DNA of 64,000 nucleotides from Phaeosaccion multiseriatum (Eukaryota > Ochrophyta, other classes). Shown piece by piece: positions 33,066 to 46,000 of the stretch. The position numbers and the translations under genes are program-made. The notes beneath the pieces were generated by a model. That model worked only from the letters and a program-made list of their open reading frames with translations, searched no databases and was not told the DNA's origin. The stretch covers positions 3,286,001-3,350,000 of the forward strand of contig OZ218959.1 of assembly GCA_965112735.1 (NCBI GenBank), given 5' to 3'. Positions within the stretch are counted from its first letter, which is position 1. Each line of letters opens with the position of its first letter.

Positions 33066-34196
33066 ATGGAGGGCAATGCGCCCCTCAGCAACAACCCGAA
33101 CGAGGAAATTCCGAAGGGAGTGGTTGGGCTTGCCAAAATCAACCCAGAACCAAGGATCTTGGCATTAAGGTTTGTTGCGAGAAAGCTGTCATGATATGGA
33201 GGAGAGCATTCGCCAATCGAGATCGCACAGGCCGCGCAATTCAGATCTCAACCCGCGGGCCCTTCCACCCAGCGGTCAGGCCTCCGTCCTTTCGCTCACC
33301 TGGTCCCTGCCCTCCCCTCCCCTTATTTCTCTCCTCCCCCCTGCCCCCCCCCGCTGCTGTTCTACAGCTGGATGCCATCTCCTTGGCAAGAGGGGTGGCC
33401 CCCCAGGGATCGCGTCCTGGTCCCCAATCTGGTGCTCGTCAACGGCATCCCCCCCCACATGGCAAACGAAGAGACGCTCAGGGCGTTCTTCACACGGTGG
33501 GGAACCGTCACCAAGCTTCTCATTGAGCGCCAAGAGGGCGTGCTTGGCAGGTGTCCCTGTAAGGCGTACATCACGTACAGCAGCGAAGCGGAGGCATTTC
33601 ATTGGTGCGTCAAAGGGGGAAGAGATTGTGTATCAGCGTGCTGTCGTATCTCTGATGTCCTGAACGCCTAAAGGGTGTGTATGATGTGGCTCGCTTCCTC
33701 TTCTCCTTCCTTTTATCGCAGCATTCAAGAGGTGGAACTGCTGCACCGGGCGGGACAATGTGCCTGGAAGGCCACCTCAGGAGCGAGCAAGTACTGTACC
33801 TCGCTCTACCCTGGCCACCAGCCCTGCACCAGAAAGGACTGCCCCTTTATCCACCAGTGGGCCATGACCTCACTCTGCTTCACAAGGCAGGAGCTCGACG
33901 ACTCCTTGAGGACAGTTGGGCCCCTCTTTGCATGGAAGGGAAGAGTGCGATTGTGGTTGACGAGCATCGACTGCCTGGTGCCGCCGCTGTCGCCGCTGCC
34001 GCCGCCGACGAGCATCGACTGCCTGCTGCCGCCGCTGCCGCCGCCACAACAGCCTATTGTGCCTTCAACCCTCGCGCCGCTGAGGTGCGAGAACGACAGG
34101 CGCTTGGAGCCGCCCCTGCAGTCCCACAGTCCCGCTTTGTATGGCGTGGTGGGCGAGGCCTTGAAGCACGGAGCCGCATCTCGACCTCGGCCATGA
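33066..34196 (+). CDS. Not4-like RRM-CCCH RNA-binding protein, paralogue B
   Basis: Exons 33066-33169, 33368-33604 and 33722-34196, 271 residues, at the same splice positions and phases as paralogue A. The RRM runs from RDRVLVPNLVLVNGIPP through LRAFFTRWGTVTKLLI and KAYITYSSEAEAFHCIQEV. The CCCH finger is C-x9-C-x4-C-x3-H (YCTSLYPGHQPCTRKDCPFIH), followed by FTRQELDDSLRTVGPLFAWK. The tail is Pro/Leu-rich with two repeats of TSIDCL, unlike the Gln-rich tail of A. There is no RING domain. The RRM is only about 60% identical to A by eye, although intron 1 of the two genes is about 95% identical. Both frames are intact, so both are presumably functional. Confidence 0.76.
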
Positions 34197-35934
34197 GGCT
34201 CACACTTCTACCCCTGCATCTGCCTCTGCCTCCGGCGACTCGTTCTTTCACCTTCATCCCTTCTAGGGAAGTTGCGAGTTTCTCGGAGGTGGACTATTAC
34301 GAGGCAACAATGGGGAAGGGGGGAGTGAGGTAGACAGACTCGCTGAGTAGCTAAGGGTTGGGGGTGTGCTTACTGCACACCCACCGAGTGGAGTAGGTTC
34401 TTCACTCTGGCCTTTTTGTGTACTTCTGTACACACAGAGAGAGGGGAGAGTTTTGATGTGTGTGTACTGTACTGTACACACACGCAGAGGGGAGAGTTGT
34501 GCAAGATGGGTGTGTGTTGAAGGTATTGGGGATAGGGGGGCGGGGGGAGGTGAGGCCGTCTGCTGGAACTACAGCGCATCACTCCCACACACACACACAC
34601 GGGGGAGGAGGAGGAGGAGGAGGAGGAGGAGGAGGAGGAGGAGGAGGAGGAGGGAGCTGCGCAAGCACATTGCACACAGGTCTTACGGCCCTCTCTGGGG
34701 CGCTAGAAAAAGTAAAGTAGGCAGAGCATGGTACAAAACAAAACAAAAATGTATATATGAAGGACGTACTTGTAATGACGATACAGAAACCTGCCGCGCT
34801 TCGGCTCTTATACGTCTTGGAGGAGGAGGGCACAGAGACGCCAGGCCAGGGCGAGCTGGGGGCGGGAGCTGAAGCTGCCCTTAGCTAGGCCGACAAGGGA
34901 TTCCCCCCGTCTCCCCTGTGTACGGTACTCTTCAACTTGTTCTTCTCCTCCTTCCACTCTTCCTTCTGCGTACCGGTGCGCCTCATCTAATCTTCCCTCT
35001 CCTCTCTCTTCAGCTCCTTACTCTTGAAAGCTATACGGGAGGGAGGGGGGGAGGGAGGGAGGGAGGGAGGGAGGGAGGGAGGGAGGGAGGGAGGGAGGGA
35101 GGGAGGGAGGGAGGGAGGGAGGGAGGGAGGGAGGGAGGGAGGGAGGGAGGGAGGGAGGGAGGGAGGGAGGGAGGGAGGGAGGGAGGGAGGGAGGGAGGGA
35201 GGGAGGGAGGGAGGGAGGGAGGGAGGGAGGGAGGGAGGGAGGGAGGGAGGGAGGGAGGGAGGGGGGGAGGGAGGGAGGCAGGCAGTTATCATATCGCAAC
35301 TCGCTCACTAAGTCAGTCAGTCAGGGACTTGACACTTTTCCCGTCAGTCAGGTGTCAAGTAAATGGGTGTCAGCTTTCAACTCAGTTCAGTTCAGTTCCT
35401 TAGACCTTAACCAACATATCGATCCGCAACATCGACCCGAAAGCCGATATCACATGCTTCTGGGCCAACTTGACCCTCTTCTGAGGTGCTCCAGCCGCGT
35501 GTCTGAAGACTAAGGAGGAGCGTCACCTCACTACTGGTGTCCAACATCTCCTCACAACTCTCTCTGGTAACTCTTCCTGATACAATGACATACAAGGAAA
35601 AAGGGCGATCCGCCTCGAGGTGCCATCTGCTCGGTATTGGGTTTTTGGGCGATTGCGATTGGGTCCAAAATTCGACTGCTCGCACGCTGAGCGTGTAATG
35701 CCGGCAAGCGTGCGGCTCTGCTGAGCTTCTCATTGACATAATGCCTCATGCGTGTACGCCTGCCTCCTTCGCCTGGGCAGCCCGAGGACGATTGGCCCTT
35801 CTCCCCCCTTTGGACTCGAGCTTCAAATGAGTCCCAACCTCACCCCCCCCCCGTTCCTCCTCACACACAAGACACTATCTCACACCCTTCCTTTCCCCTG
35901 TCTCTGACACTCCTTCTAGAGTAGGCCAGTGATG
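34197..35934. other. Intergenic region between convergent Not4-like B and ankyrin-BTB genes
   Basis: 1.7 kb without a supported gene. It contains TTCTGTACACAC/GCAGAGGGG repeats (34400-34500) shared with 30.7-30.9 kb, a GGA array (34600-34655) and a GGGA array (35039-35279). The last 600 bp before the ankyrin-BTB stop show nothing recognisable. Confidence 0.6.
35039..35279. repeat. (GGGA)n array, about 240 bp, nearly perfect
   Basis: About 60 units of GGGA with almost no interruptions. The higher purity than the 26.7 kb array suggests more recent expansion. Intergenic. Confidence 0.95.
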
Positions 35935-36168
35935 TCAAAGAGCACGCCTCGCTCTCTTTCCCGAATGCTCTCCTTCACCATCAGCCCCCTCCGCTTCTCC
36001 TCCTTCCCCACCCGTCTCCTCCTGCAGTGTAAAGCAGTACTCGCCCATCAAGGCCTTCACCTCCCTCGACAGGCCCTCCAAGCAGAAGAACTCCGCCGCC
36101 TGCAGGGCCTGCTTCGCTCTGATCTCGTCAAACAGCTTTGCACACTCTTTCCTCACTCCACCACCACC

Positions 36169-36207
<39 letters not shown>

Positions 36208-38049
36208 CCCCTTCTTGTCACCCTGTTCCCGTTCTCTGGTGCCACTGCCGCTCTTGCCTCTCTTTCTCTTCCCTGCCGATCCAAGCCTCCTCGTCAGCAG
36301 CTCCTCCACGCTGCCAGTGGTGACGAACTTCACCACAGCCTCAAAGCCCTCCTCCGTGAAGTTCACTCCGTCGTACTCGAGCTCAACGTCCTTCTTCTTG
36401 CCCTTCCCCTTTCCTTTCTTGCCGCTCTTGTACCCATACTTGGCAGGGTCCAGTATAGTGGAGAGAATTCCTGCCGCAGAAGCGTCTTTGCCAGCGCTCT
36501 TCGTCCCATCCTCTCTTTCTTCCCCCCCTCCCTCGCTGACCTTCTCCATCAGCTGCTCCACCAGCGGGATGCTCAAAGCGTACAGCTTCTCCCCCTTCGC
36601 CCCACTCACTTTGTTCACCAGTCGCACATCCACCACCTCTTGGCTGCGCGTGTCTCCTTCACCGCTGCCGCCCAGGATGGAATAGTGCTCAGCTACGGTG
36701 TCCAATCTACCACAAAAAGCATCCCTCTCCTTCCTGCCTTTGCTGAGAAACGAGGCCAGCACATCACCGAAGCCCTTCTCTGCTGCCAAAGCGACGATCT
36801 TTCCGTCAACCGCAGAGCCCATCTTCAGCAGGAATGTAGCAACCTTCTCGCGGGCCTCCTGGCTGCCTGGCACAGCTAGGTATGTGGTAAGCACACCTGA
36901 CACGGCTTGTTCATCAGGATGCATGCAGGCCATCAAGGGACTTTGGCCCGTGTTGGTCAGAGCATCGATCTCAGCCTCAGCCTCCACAAGCAGATAAGAC
37001 AGCTCCATGCTGCCCAGAGCTGCGGCCACGTGTAGAGGTGTCATGGCAGTCGTGCTCTTCACCTTGACTGAGGCACCAGCTTGTATCAGCTCAGACGCGA
37101 CCTTCACATGATCCTGCGAAATCGCATCGAAGAGGGGGGTGAAGCCGTTCTCATCCACCAAGTCGAGAGAGGCGCCACGGCGCATGAGCTCCTTCACCCC
37201 GAGTGACCTTCCGGTGTAGCATGCCAAGTGAAGCGGTGTGGCCATGGTGTCATCTCTGGCATCAAGCTGCAGCCCTCTCTCCAGCAGAGCAGGAATGCAC
37301 TGGGCAAGACCGTGCTGTGCGGCGAAGTGCAGGAGGGTTCTACCATTTGAAGCCTTGACTAGCACGTCGGCGCCGCCCTTCAGTAACAGAGCCAGAACCT
37401 TCGCCCGTCCTCCCTTCTTCATCTCACGAAACTGTGTGCAGCAGTACTGGGCTGCCGTGTAACCATCTCCATCTGTCGCATTCGGCTTTGCTCCAGCCTT
37501 CAGCAACACTTCCACACTCTCAGGATTGCCATGACGGGCTGCGTGGAGTAGGGCCTCGTTGCCCTCCACTTCCGCGCCATGCCTCAGCAAGTACCTCAAA
37601 GTCAGGGGGTGGTCACCTTCAGCAGCGCAGCCCAATGCGGACCAAATACCATACTTCACATTGATATCCGCTCCTGCCTCCACGAGCCCCTTCACCAAGT
37701 CCAGGTGTCCCACACGTGCAGCGCAGTGTAGAGGTGTCAATGCATTCGCCCCCCATTTGCTGCCAATATCAAATCCGCACCTCTGCAGCAGATTGACGCT
37801 CCCCAGCATATTCAATTTCCTACGGGGGAAGGGATGGAGCGGAATTTCGGCCAGGGCATGGAGCGGAGTGTAGCCTTTCTTTTCGTTTCGCTTCAGGTCC
37901 ACACTGATTAGCACGGCTTTGAGGAGGAGGAGGAGGTGCTCCGTGCTGCTGGCCCCGCCCGAAGCCTCGCACTCCTTCGTTCCCTCGTACCACTCGTCCA
38001 CAAACCGAAGCGTATCCACAAACCGAAGCATATCCTTAGCAGATGGCAT
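35935..38049 (-). CDS. Ankyrin-repeat protein with C-terminal BTB-like region
   Basis: Single-exon gene of 704 residues. About nine to ten ankyrin repeats span residues 60-390, with classic signatures such as GYTPLHALAE, ALTPLHCAARVGHLDLVKGL, GRTLLHFAAQHGLAQCI and MTPLHVAAALGSMELSYLL. The C-terminal third resembles a BTB/POZ fold: VVDVRLVNKVSGAKGEKLYA and LSIPLVEQLMEK, then YDGVNFTEEGFEAVVKFVTT and ALQAAEFFCLEGLSREVKAL. Basic and poly-Ser inserts (a CTG/CAG run near 36174-36205) lie within the BTB half. BTB-ankyrin proteins often act as CUL3 adaptors, but the substrate is unknown. It is the only intronless gene in the window; ATG 38049 begins MPSAKDMLRFVDTLRF. The frame remains open to position 35935. 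Confidence 0.85.
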
Positions 38050-38269
38050 ACTTCACGAAAAGAGAGAGAAGAGCACAGAAGGGGAGAGGAGGAGGAGGGG
38101 GAGGATTTTTGAGAAAAAAAAAAAAAAAAAAAAAAAAAACCATTGGCGACGAGGCGGATTCGAATAATCGAATCAAATCCCAAACGAAATTTATGAAATT
38201 CTTCGGTGCATACATACGCGTACGAGTTGCATGATAACGCCTATCCTCCTGCTGGATGTGTAGGTAGTG
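38050..38269. promoter_or_regulatory. Divergent intergenic region between ankyrin-BTB and myotubularin genes
   Basis: 220 bp between opposite-strand start codons with an uninterrupted A run of about 26 nt near 38113-38139. The poly(dA:dT) tract may exclude nucleosomes, as in other short divergent promoters; this is an inference. Confidence 0.5.
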
Positions 38270-41200
38270 ATGGACATATTCTCTCCTTCCCCTCTGGAGG
38301 GTGAAGAAACCCTGTTCTCCCTCAACAAGCAGAGCGTGCAGCCGAGCGACAGAGACGTCTTGAATAGAGGTCCACCCGTCCCCTCTCCTCGCCTTCTTGC
38401 TGAAGAAGCAAGCTCTGGCGGCGCCCCGGTGAGCGCACGCATTCCCATCTCTGATAGCAGGGGAGCATGCGTCTTTCCAATCGTCCTCTCTTCTGTTTTC
38501 CTCTTAACTTACAACTTGCATGCCCGCCCGCCCCTTCTCCTCCTTCCAGTCCCCTCTGGCCAGTTCCATTCCTCCGCGAAGACCGTCGCTCAGATCAGAG
38601 CCAAAGTTATTGCCTTCTGAGATCTGGACCAATGTGGTACCAGGCCTACAGTACGCGCTCGAGTTTGGGCCCACAGTCCTTCTGTCTGGAGTTCTTCATA
38701 TCAGCAACTACCGCATGGTTGTCACACGAACGCCCCCCTCTGGCAGTGGCGCCTGCCGCGTCGACAATTGGGAGAGGGGCCGGCCGTGGCCCAAGGGACT
38801 GAGCGAGGTGTCACTCCCCCTCGCCGCCATCAAGGTGAGGCAGATACCAAAAAAAATGTCCTCTCTGTATGAACATGCCTCTGAGATACAACACACATAC
38901 ACCACGCTGTCCCTCTTTCCCATTCCTCTATAAACAAACACGCCTCCTCCTGCTTCTCCTCTCCGGCTTGCCTGCCTGCCTGTCCTCGCTACTGTGCGTG
39001 CGTCTCCGCCGTCGTCCCTGTGGCGGGAGCGCAGTCCGTCGAGCAGCCTTCGTCGGCCCCTCTGACCCTGCTCGTGGTGGCAAAGGATCTTCGTGTCCTC
39101 CAGCTGCGCTTCGCCTTTCACAACGCTCTCTTTGTGGGGGCCCTTCGGCGCAGAATCGGGGAGCAGATGGCTCCTGGGCAAGGCAGGTTAAAGCACCTCT
39201 TCGCCTTCCAGCTCGGCCGACTCCGACTGCCTCCACCTCTCCCGGCTCGAAGACGGTCTGGCTCCAGCTGCAGTGGTGGCAGCGGCAGCAGCAGTAGCAA
39301 CATCGGAGAGTCGCCATCGGCTTCGGCGCATCAACGTACGGGGGGGTGGAGCTGTGACGTGAGGAAGGAGTACGAGCGGCTTGGGCTCCTCCCACGGTCT
39401 CCTCAATCGTCCGGAGTCATCTCACCGGGGTCAGTCTGCTCGACTTCCTCCACAGAAAGTGGCACAGGAAGTGGGGGCTGGCCCGACCCTTCTCCTTCTT
39501 CTTGTTGTTCCAAGTGGCGCCTCCTTGACAACTCGGCCTTTGAAATCTCCCCTACCTATCCGGCGCACTTCCTCGTCCCTGTACATATGAGTGATGAGGA
39601 CATCAACGTGGCGGCTGCACATCGGAGCAAGGTCAGCTTGGGGGGGGGGGGGGATAGTGGGAAGGGAGGGGGGCAGGGAGGGAGGGGAGGGAAAGAGGGA
39701 GGGAGGGAGTGAGGGAGGGAGGGAGGGAGGGAGAGCAGCACAGCTTGTTGGCTCATGTAGAGATGTGATTTCTCTCTACACTGAATGAATGCCTGCTTCA
39801 CCTCCCCCCCCCCTTCCCCTTTTTCCGCGCGCTCTGTCCTTGCTCACGCAGCGACGCCTTCCGGCAGTGGTGTGGAGAGATCCTGTCACCGGAGCCGTCC
39901 TCGCGCGCTGCAGTCAGCCGAATACAGGCATTGCGGCGAAGAGGTGCTATCAGAACGAGCGGCTTGTGCGATTCATTCGCAAGAGGGGAGGGGGAGAGGA
40001 GGGGAGGGGACGTGAGGAATCCATGGGGTACCCTATGGAAGAGAGTCTTTTGGCACCCGAGGTAGCGCCAGCAGACTCCACCGGGGCAGAGGGGGGGGAG
40101 GAGAGAAGAGCAGGAGGGAAGCGACGCAGTTTGGAGGATGAGTTGATAGAGCGGCAAGGAGAAGGAGGAGGGCAAGAGAAGTGGCGGCACCACCAACACT
40201 TCCTCTGCGTGCTCGATGCGAGAGGGAGCGCCGCGGCGTTGGCCAATCGCCTCAAGGGGAAGGGGGTGGAGGTGCTCACCGAGCCGAGAAAGATGGTGCT
40301 GGTGCTTGCAGGCCTCGCTAATATTCACACACAGCGCAACGCGTTCGAGAGCCTGAGGGAGATTATGTGCGGCGCCTCTCCGGCGGCGGGGGGCTCGTGG
40401 CAGTTTCATGCTCAACCGTCGGGGATTGTGGGGTCGCTTCTGTACGGCATGAAGAATCTGTTGGGGGGGGGCGGCAAGACGAAGGTGTTTGAGCTTGCAC
40501 AAGTGTTCCGTGGGGCAGATGCTCTGTGCTTTGTGGACGAACAGTCACGGAGGGAGTATCAGAGGCACAAGCAGCAGCAGCAGCAGCAGGGGGTGGTACA
40601 GCAGCAGCAAGGGGGGGAGGAGGAGGAGGAGGGAGCGAGCTATAGTGACAGTGATAGCGATACCCTTAGTGATGGTGGTGATGATGACGAGGGTGACGAT
40701 GATGGTGATGATGACGATGATGAAGGTTATGATGATGACGATGATGATGACGACAGCGGCTTCGGGGGACATAGCTCGTCGTTCGGAGACACCATTGGTG
40801 GCGTTGGAACGGGAGGAGGGGAGAAGGCAAAGTTGGGAGACGGGGCCGGCAAATGGCTCAGTAGAGTGGAGGAGTCCGGCTGGCTCCGGCACGTGTTTCA
40901 GATCCTTGCTGCGAGTGTGTACGGCGCAAGAGAACTTCGGCAACACGGGGGGGGGCTGGGGCGGAGCGTGCTTGTGCATTGCAGCGATGGGTGGGACAGG
41001 ACACCGCAGATCACGAGCACGATCAAGGTGTTGCTGGACCCTTACTTCCGAACCATGGAAGGGCTGGCGGTGCTGGTGACGATGGACTTCTTGCAGTTTG
41101 GGCACAAGTTTGGAGAGAGGTGCGGGCATGGCGGCGCGGGGGGAGGAGGAGGAGGAGGAGGAGGAGGAGGAGGAGGAGGAGGAGGAGGAAGAAGAGGAGG

Positions 41201-42085
41201 AGGGGGGGGGGGGGGCTCGGGACCGGTGGTTGGGGCCAGAGTGACAAAGATGAGCAGCGGTGTGAGCAAGAGGATAAGTAGGAGTAGGTCTTCGTCGCCG
41301 GCGCCGATGAGCTCGGAGGCAGGCGACGACCCACTCGGTGCGACTGTGACTGTGACCTCGCCGGGGTATACCAACGAGTGGTGCCCCATATTCCTGCAGT
41401 GGCTGGAGGTGGTGAGTCAGTTGGTGGATCAGTTCCCACAGGCCTTTGAGTATGGGCATTCCTTGCTCGTCTTTCTGGCGGAACATGTGTACAGCTGCCT
41501 CTTTGGTGAGTGAGTTGAGAGGGAAAGAGAGAGGGAGAGGGAGGGAGGGAGGGAGGGAGGGAGGGAGGGAGGGAGGGAGTGGGTGATTGAGTGCTCAAGT
41601 GGCTGAGCTCTGTGGGCCCGGACTTTGGTCCGCTTTGAAAACCCCCGCCTGTTCTCTCTTGGGGCAAAAGCTCCATTCACTCACTCAACCCCCCACAACC
41701 CACAACAACCCAACCCCACCCAGGTGACTTCCTGTGCAGCAGCGAGGCGGAGAGGGTCGCCAACAATGTCGCCCAGAGAACCACTTCTGTGTGGACCCTC
41801 GCCCTCTCCTCGAGAGGAAAGGCTCTGTTCAGCAACCCGTCCTACTCCCCTAACCGCTTCACTGCGCTATGGCCGTGCCTTGCACCACATGCGTGCCTGG
41901 GCAAGATTTGGTCGCGCTGCCACTCGCGCTGGAGCTTCTCTTCGTGGCCAGAGGGAGGAGGAGGAGGAGGAGGAGGAGGAGGAGGAGGAGGAGAAGGGGG
42001 AGGGGGGGTGGGGGGGGATTTTTGGGGAGATCCCACCGTCGAGCTCTTCTCGCACCTCGCTGCAGAGGGCCCAGCCTCAGCCTAA
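38270..42085 (+). CDS. Myotubularin-family phosphoinositide 3-phosphatase
   Basis: Removes the D3 phosphate of PI3P and PI(3,5)P2 on endosomal membranes. Exons 38270-38428, 38550-38834, 39035-39631, 39852-41505 and 41724-42085, 1018 residues. The PH-GRAM region has LSGVLHISNYRMVV, LPLAAIK and LLVVAKDLRVLQLRF. The phosphatase core has PAVVWRDPVTGAVLARCSQP, then the active site VLVHCSDGWDRTPQ, the full CX5R loop with Cys about 724, then FLQFGHKFGERCGHG. It closes with EWCPIFLQWLEVVSQL and FEYGHSLLVFLAEHVYSCLFGDFL. The catalytic Cys, Asp and Arg are intact, so the enzyme should be active. Unusual features are long low-complexity inserts: Gln/Glu/Asp-rich before the active site (40575-40760) and poly-Gly/Ser after GERCGHG (41130-41330), plus a Gly-rich C-terminus. 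Confidence 0.93.
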
Positions 42086-42360
42086 GCTAAGCCCAAGATA
42101 TATGTGTATATATATATATATATCCCCTTGCCCCTGCCTCCACAAGGAGTCGTGCAACTATGTGATGACATACCCAGTAGCAAAGATGAGAGCAAGGCAT
42201 GCTGTGATAGTAAAGAGAGCGGTGAAAGTAAGGCCGGCAGCAGAGCAAGGCAGCAGAGCGCAACTTTTCACGTGTGCCTGGAGCTAACCATTATCATGGT
42301 ATGTACACGTGCAGCAACAGCACGGCGCAGAAACCAACGCATGCTACAGTTACATGGCAG

Positions 42361-42677
42361 TTACATGATGGAACACATCTTCCCCATCTTCCCCATCAAC
42401 CCCCCCCCCTCCTGGGCCTGCCCCGCTACCGGTCTCTCCACCTGGCTCCTCAGCGTGGCGGCAAGCTTGGAGTACAACGTGCCTACATAGTGGGAGGGGA
42501 GGGGAGGGGAGGGGGTGGCAGGCGCGGGGTGTCAGGACACAAACGAGGGGAAGGGGAGTGTCAGGGACAAAGAGAGGGGAAGGGTGTAACGACGAACAGA
42601 AGGAAAGGATGTCAAACAAGAAGAGTGCTTCTGTGACTGCCCCGCCCCCATCCCTCCCTGGATGCCACACACACACA

Positions 42678-42758
<81 letters not shown>

Positions 42759-42977
42759 AATGCTTGGGTTGATTCCTCTAAGTCACTTCGACGTTCCCTC
42801 CGTGGCTGCCTCGCCCCCCTCCCTCGTTGTGACCTGTGGTCACACCGCAGTGGACACACCGCCCAGGGCCGCTTACCAACAATGACAGGGCATCGCGGGT
42901 GATTGCAAATGCTCAGTATCTTTCCATGCACGGTTCGGAACGCCGCCTTTTGCGTTTGAGGAGGGGCGGGGGGGGGG

Positions 42978-43022
<45 letters not shown>

Positions 43023-46000
43023 GGGCAGGAGGCACACATGGGCAAAAGACGATGGAGAGGGGTGGCGGCTTCTTCAGTAATCGAGGGTTAGGCAGCTCTG
43101 TATACCTTAGTTCTTATCTCTGTGCCCGCACATAACTGTAATGTAACTGTAGTAAACTGTACCTAATCCTCTTACATGGAAGTGCTTTCGGCTCTTGGGG
43201 GCGTCGTCCAGAGAGTAGCACATTTTGAGGTGCTGTTGGGGAGGGAGGGGGGGGGGGTTGAAGAGGAGGACGAGGAGGAGGATTAGGAGAAGGAGGAGCA
43301 GGAGCAGGAGCAGGAGAAGCAGGAGCAGGAAGAGGAGGAGGAGGAGGAGGACGAGGAGGAGGAGGAGGAGGAGGAGGAGGAGGAGGAGGAGGAGGAGGAG
43401 GAGGAGGAGGAGGAGGAGGAGGAGGAGGAGGAGGAGGAGGAGGAGGAGGAGCAGGAGCAGGAGGAGGAGGAGGAGCAGGAGGAGGAGGAGCAGGAGGAGG
43501 AGGAGCAGGAGGAGAAGGAGGAGGACCAGGAGGACCAGGAGGAGGAGCAGGAGGAGGAGCAGGAGGAGGACAAGGAGAAAGAAGAACAAACAAGATACGA
43601 CCAAAGAAAGCTGTCACTCTCATCATCTTCCCTTTCTTCCCACAATCACGAAAATCTTAGGTCCAAACCTCTTCAAGCAATGAATCACCACCCACCTGCC
43701 AATACAACGCTGTGAAGATGAGGTTCCGCCTTGGGAGGATAAGCTCCACAACCAACATCACACCCTGCAGCACCTGCATGTGCGTGAGTGAGTGAGTGAG
43801 TGAGTGAGTGAGTGAGTGAGTGAGTGAGTGAGTGAGTGAGTGAGTGAGTGAGTGAGTAAGTGAGTGAGTGAGTGAGTGAGTGAGTGAGTGAGTGAGTGAG
43901 TGAGTGAGTGAGTGAGTGAGTGAGTAAGTGAGTGAGTGAGTGAGTGAGTGAGTGAGTGAGTGAGTGAGTGAGTGAGTGAGTGAGTGACTGAGTGAGTGAG
44001 TGAGTGAGTGAGTGAGTGAGTGAGGAAGCTAGTGAGTGAGTGAGTGAGTGAGTGAGTGAGTGAGTGAGTGAGTGAGTGAGTGAGTAAGTGAGTGAGTGAG
44101 TGAGTGAGTGAGTGAGTGAGTGAGTGAGTGAGTGAGTGAGTGAGTGAGTGAGTGAGTGAGTGAGTGAGTGAGTGAGTGAGTGAGTGAGTGAGTGAGTGAG
44201 TAAGTGAGGGTTAATGAATGAGTCAGTGAGTGAGTGAGTGAGTGAGTGAGTGAGTGAGTGAGTGAGTGAGTGAGTGAGTGAGTGAGTGAGTGAGTGAGTG
44301 AGTGAGTGAGTGAGTGAGTGAGTGAGTGAGTGAGTAAGTGAGGGTTAATGAATGAGTCAGTGAGTGAGTGAGTGAGTGAGTGAGTGAGTGAGTGAGTGAG
44401 TGAGTGAGTAAGTGAGTGAGTGAGTGAGTGAGTGAGTGAGTGAGTGAGTGAGTGAGTGAGTGAGTGAGTGAGTGAGTGAGTGAGTGAGTGAGTGAGTGAG
44501 TGGGTCATTGAGTGAGTGAGGAAGCTGGTGAGTGAGTGAGTGAGTGAGTGAGTGAGTGAGTGAGTGAGTGAGTGAGTGAGTGAGTGAATGAGTGAGTGAG
44601 TGAGTGAGTGAGTGAGTGAGTGAGTGAGTGAGTGAGTGAGTGAACACACACCTGCATGTAGGCGCACCAGCCCTCCGTGGCCCTCTGCAGCACTGCGAAG
44701 CGCGTGTTCACAGGCTTAGATGACCAACCCGTGAGGGCTGGACCCAACACTTTAGGGGCGTACTTCTCCGCCGCCGAGTTGAAGGCACGCACAGGCAGGG
44801 GCAGGCCACGGCTCCCCGCCGTCGCAGCAGAGAGGAACCACATTAGCATCACCAAGTGCCCAACAATGGTAGGTATGGCGGCGAGCAGGTACGGCCGCTG
44901 AGACAGGAGCAGCACCATTAGGAACACTTGGGGGGCATCACTCTCCTCCACGAGGTCCATCAGATACTGCGGGGGGTGAGAGAGGGAGGGAGGGAGGGGA
45001 GGAGGGGTGTGGGGGGGGGTGTCGATGTCAGTGTTGGGCGGTGCACGCCATTGCGAGTGCAAGAGCTCCTTCTCACCTCCTTGGTGAACTTGGGCCTCCC
45101 GCTCTTGCGGTAGATAGCGAGCAGGTGCACTGTGAGAGAGAGGAGGAGCATGTAGCGGTAGCTCATGATGGAGGCAGCTCCGAGAGGCAGAAGGAACAAC
45201 ACCTGCAGTTCATACAAGGCACAGTACACAGGTGAGCAGTTGGTGATACAAGTTAGGGATACAACAGCACCAGCAGAATGGGAGGATGGTGCAGCCACCT
45301 AACCACGCATGCACACACACGCGCGCGCGCACACGCACACGCACACATATCGTAAAAACACCCCCCCCCCCATGCACACACACTCTCTCTCCGGAGGTCC
45401 TCCCCTCGCAACTCACCCCGCAGGTGCAGAGCGCGAGTCTCAGCACATACTGCAGCGCCAGGGCCCTGTTCGTGAAGCAGTACGCCCCGAACATGCTGGG
45501 CCACCACGCTCCTCCTCCTGCTCCGGCTCCTCCGGCTCCCCCCCCTCCTCCTCCTCCTCCTGCTGCTGCTGCTGCTCCTCCTCCTCGAGCTGCTGCTGCA
45601 CCTCTCTGCGCCTCTCTCAACCCCTTCGTCAAGTTCTCGCTACCGGGGTCCAGCTCCAGGGCTTTCCAAATGTTGCAAAGGCGTAGCAAAGGCAGGGAAG
45701 GCGAACGGAAGGAGGACAAGATTCTGAGTGGCTTTGGGGGGGAGGTGTGCAGAGGGACAGGCCGTTACACAAAGCCTTGTTCAAGGGGTGCGCAAGTCGT
45801 ACCTTTGGCGAAGGCTTCCTCGGCCTTGGCGTACCGCTGCAGCGTCAAGAGGGCAGTCGCCTTTCTCGAGTGGGCCTTACAGACAGCAACACACAAGAAG
45901 GAAAAGGGAGGGGCATGGAGCGGGGAGACATCAGCTCTCTCGCTCACCACTACTCGCTCCCTCACTACTCGCACACTTCATTCGCTTGGTCACTCTATCT

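Noticed and set aside
38113-38139. A26 run as a retroposition poly(A) tail of the ankyrin-BTB gene
   Set aside because: It lies upstream of the start codon, not at the 3' end, so it does not fit a retrocopy tail.
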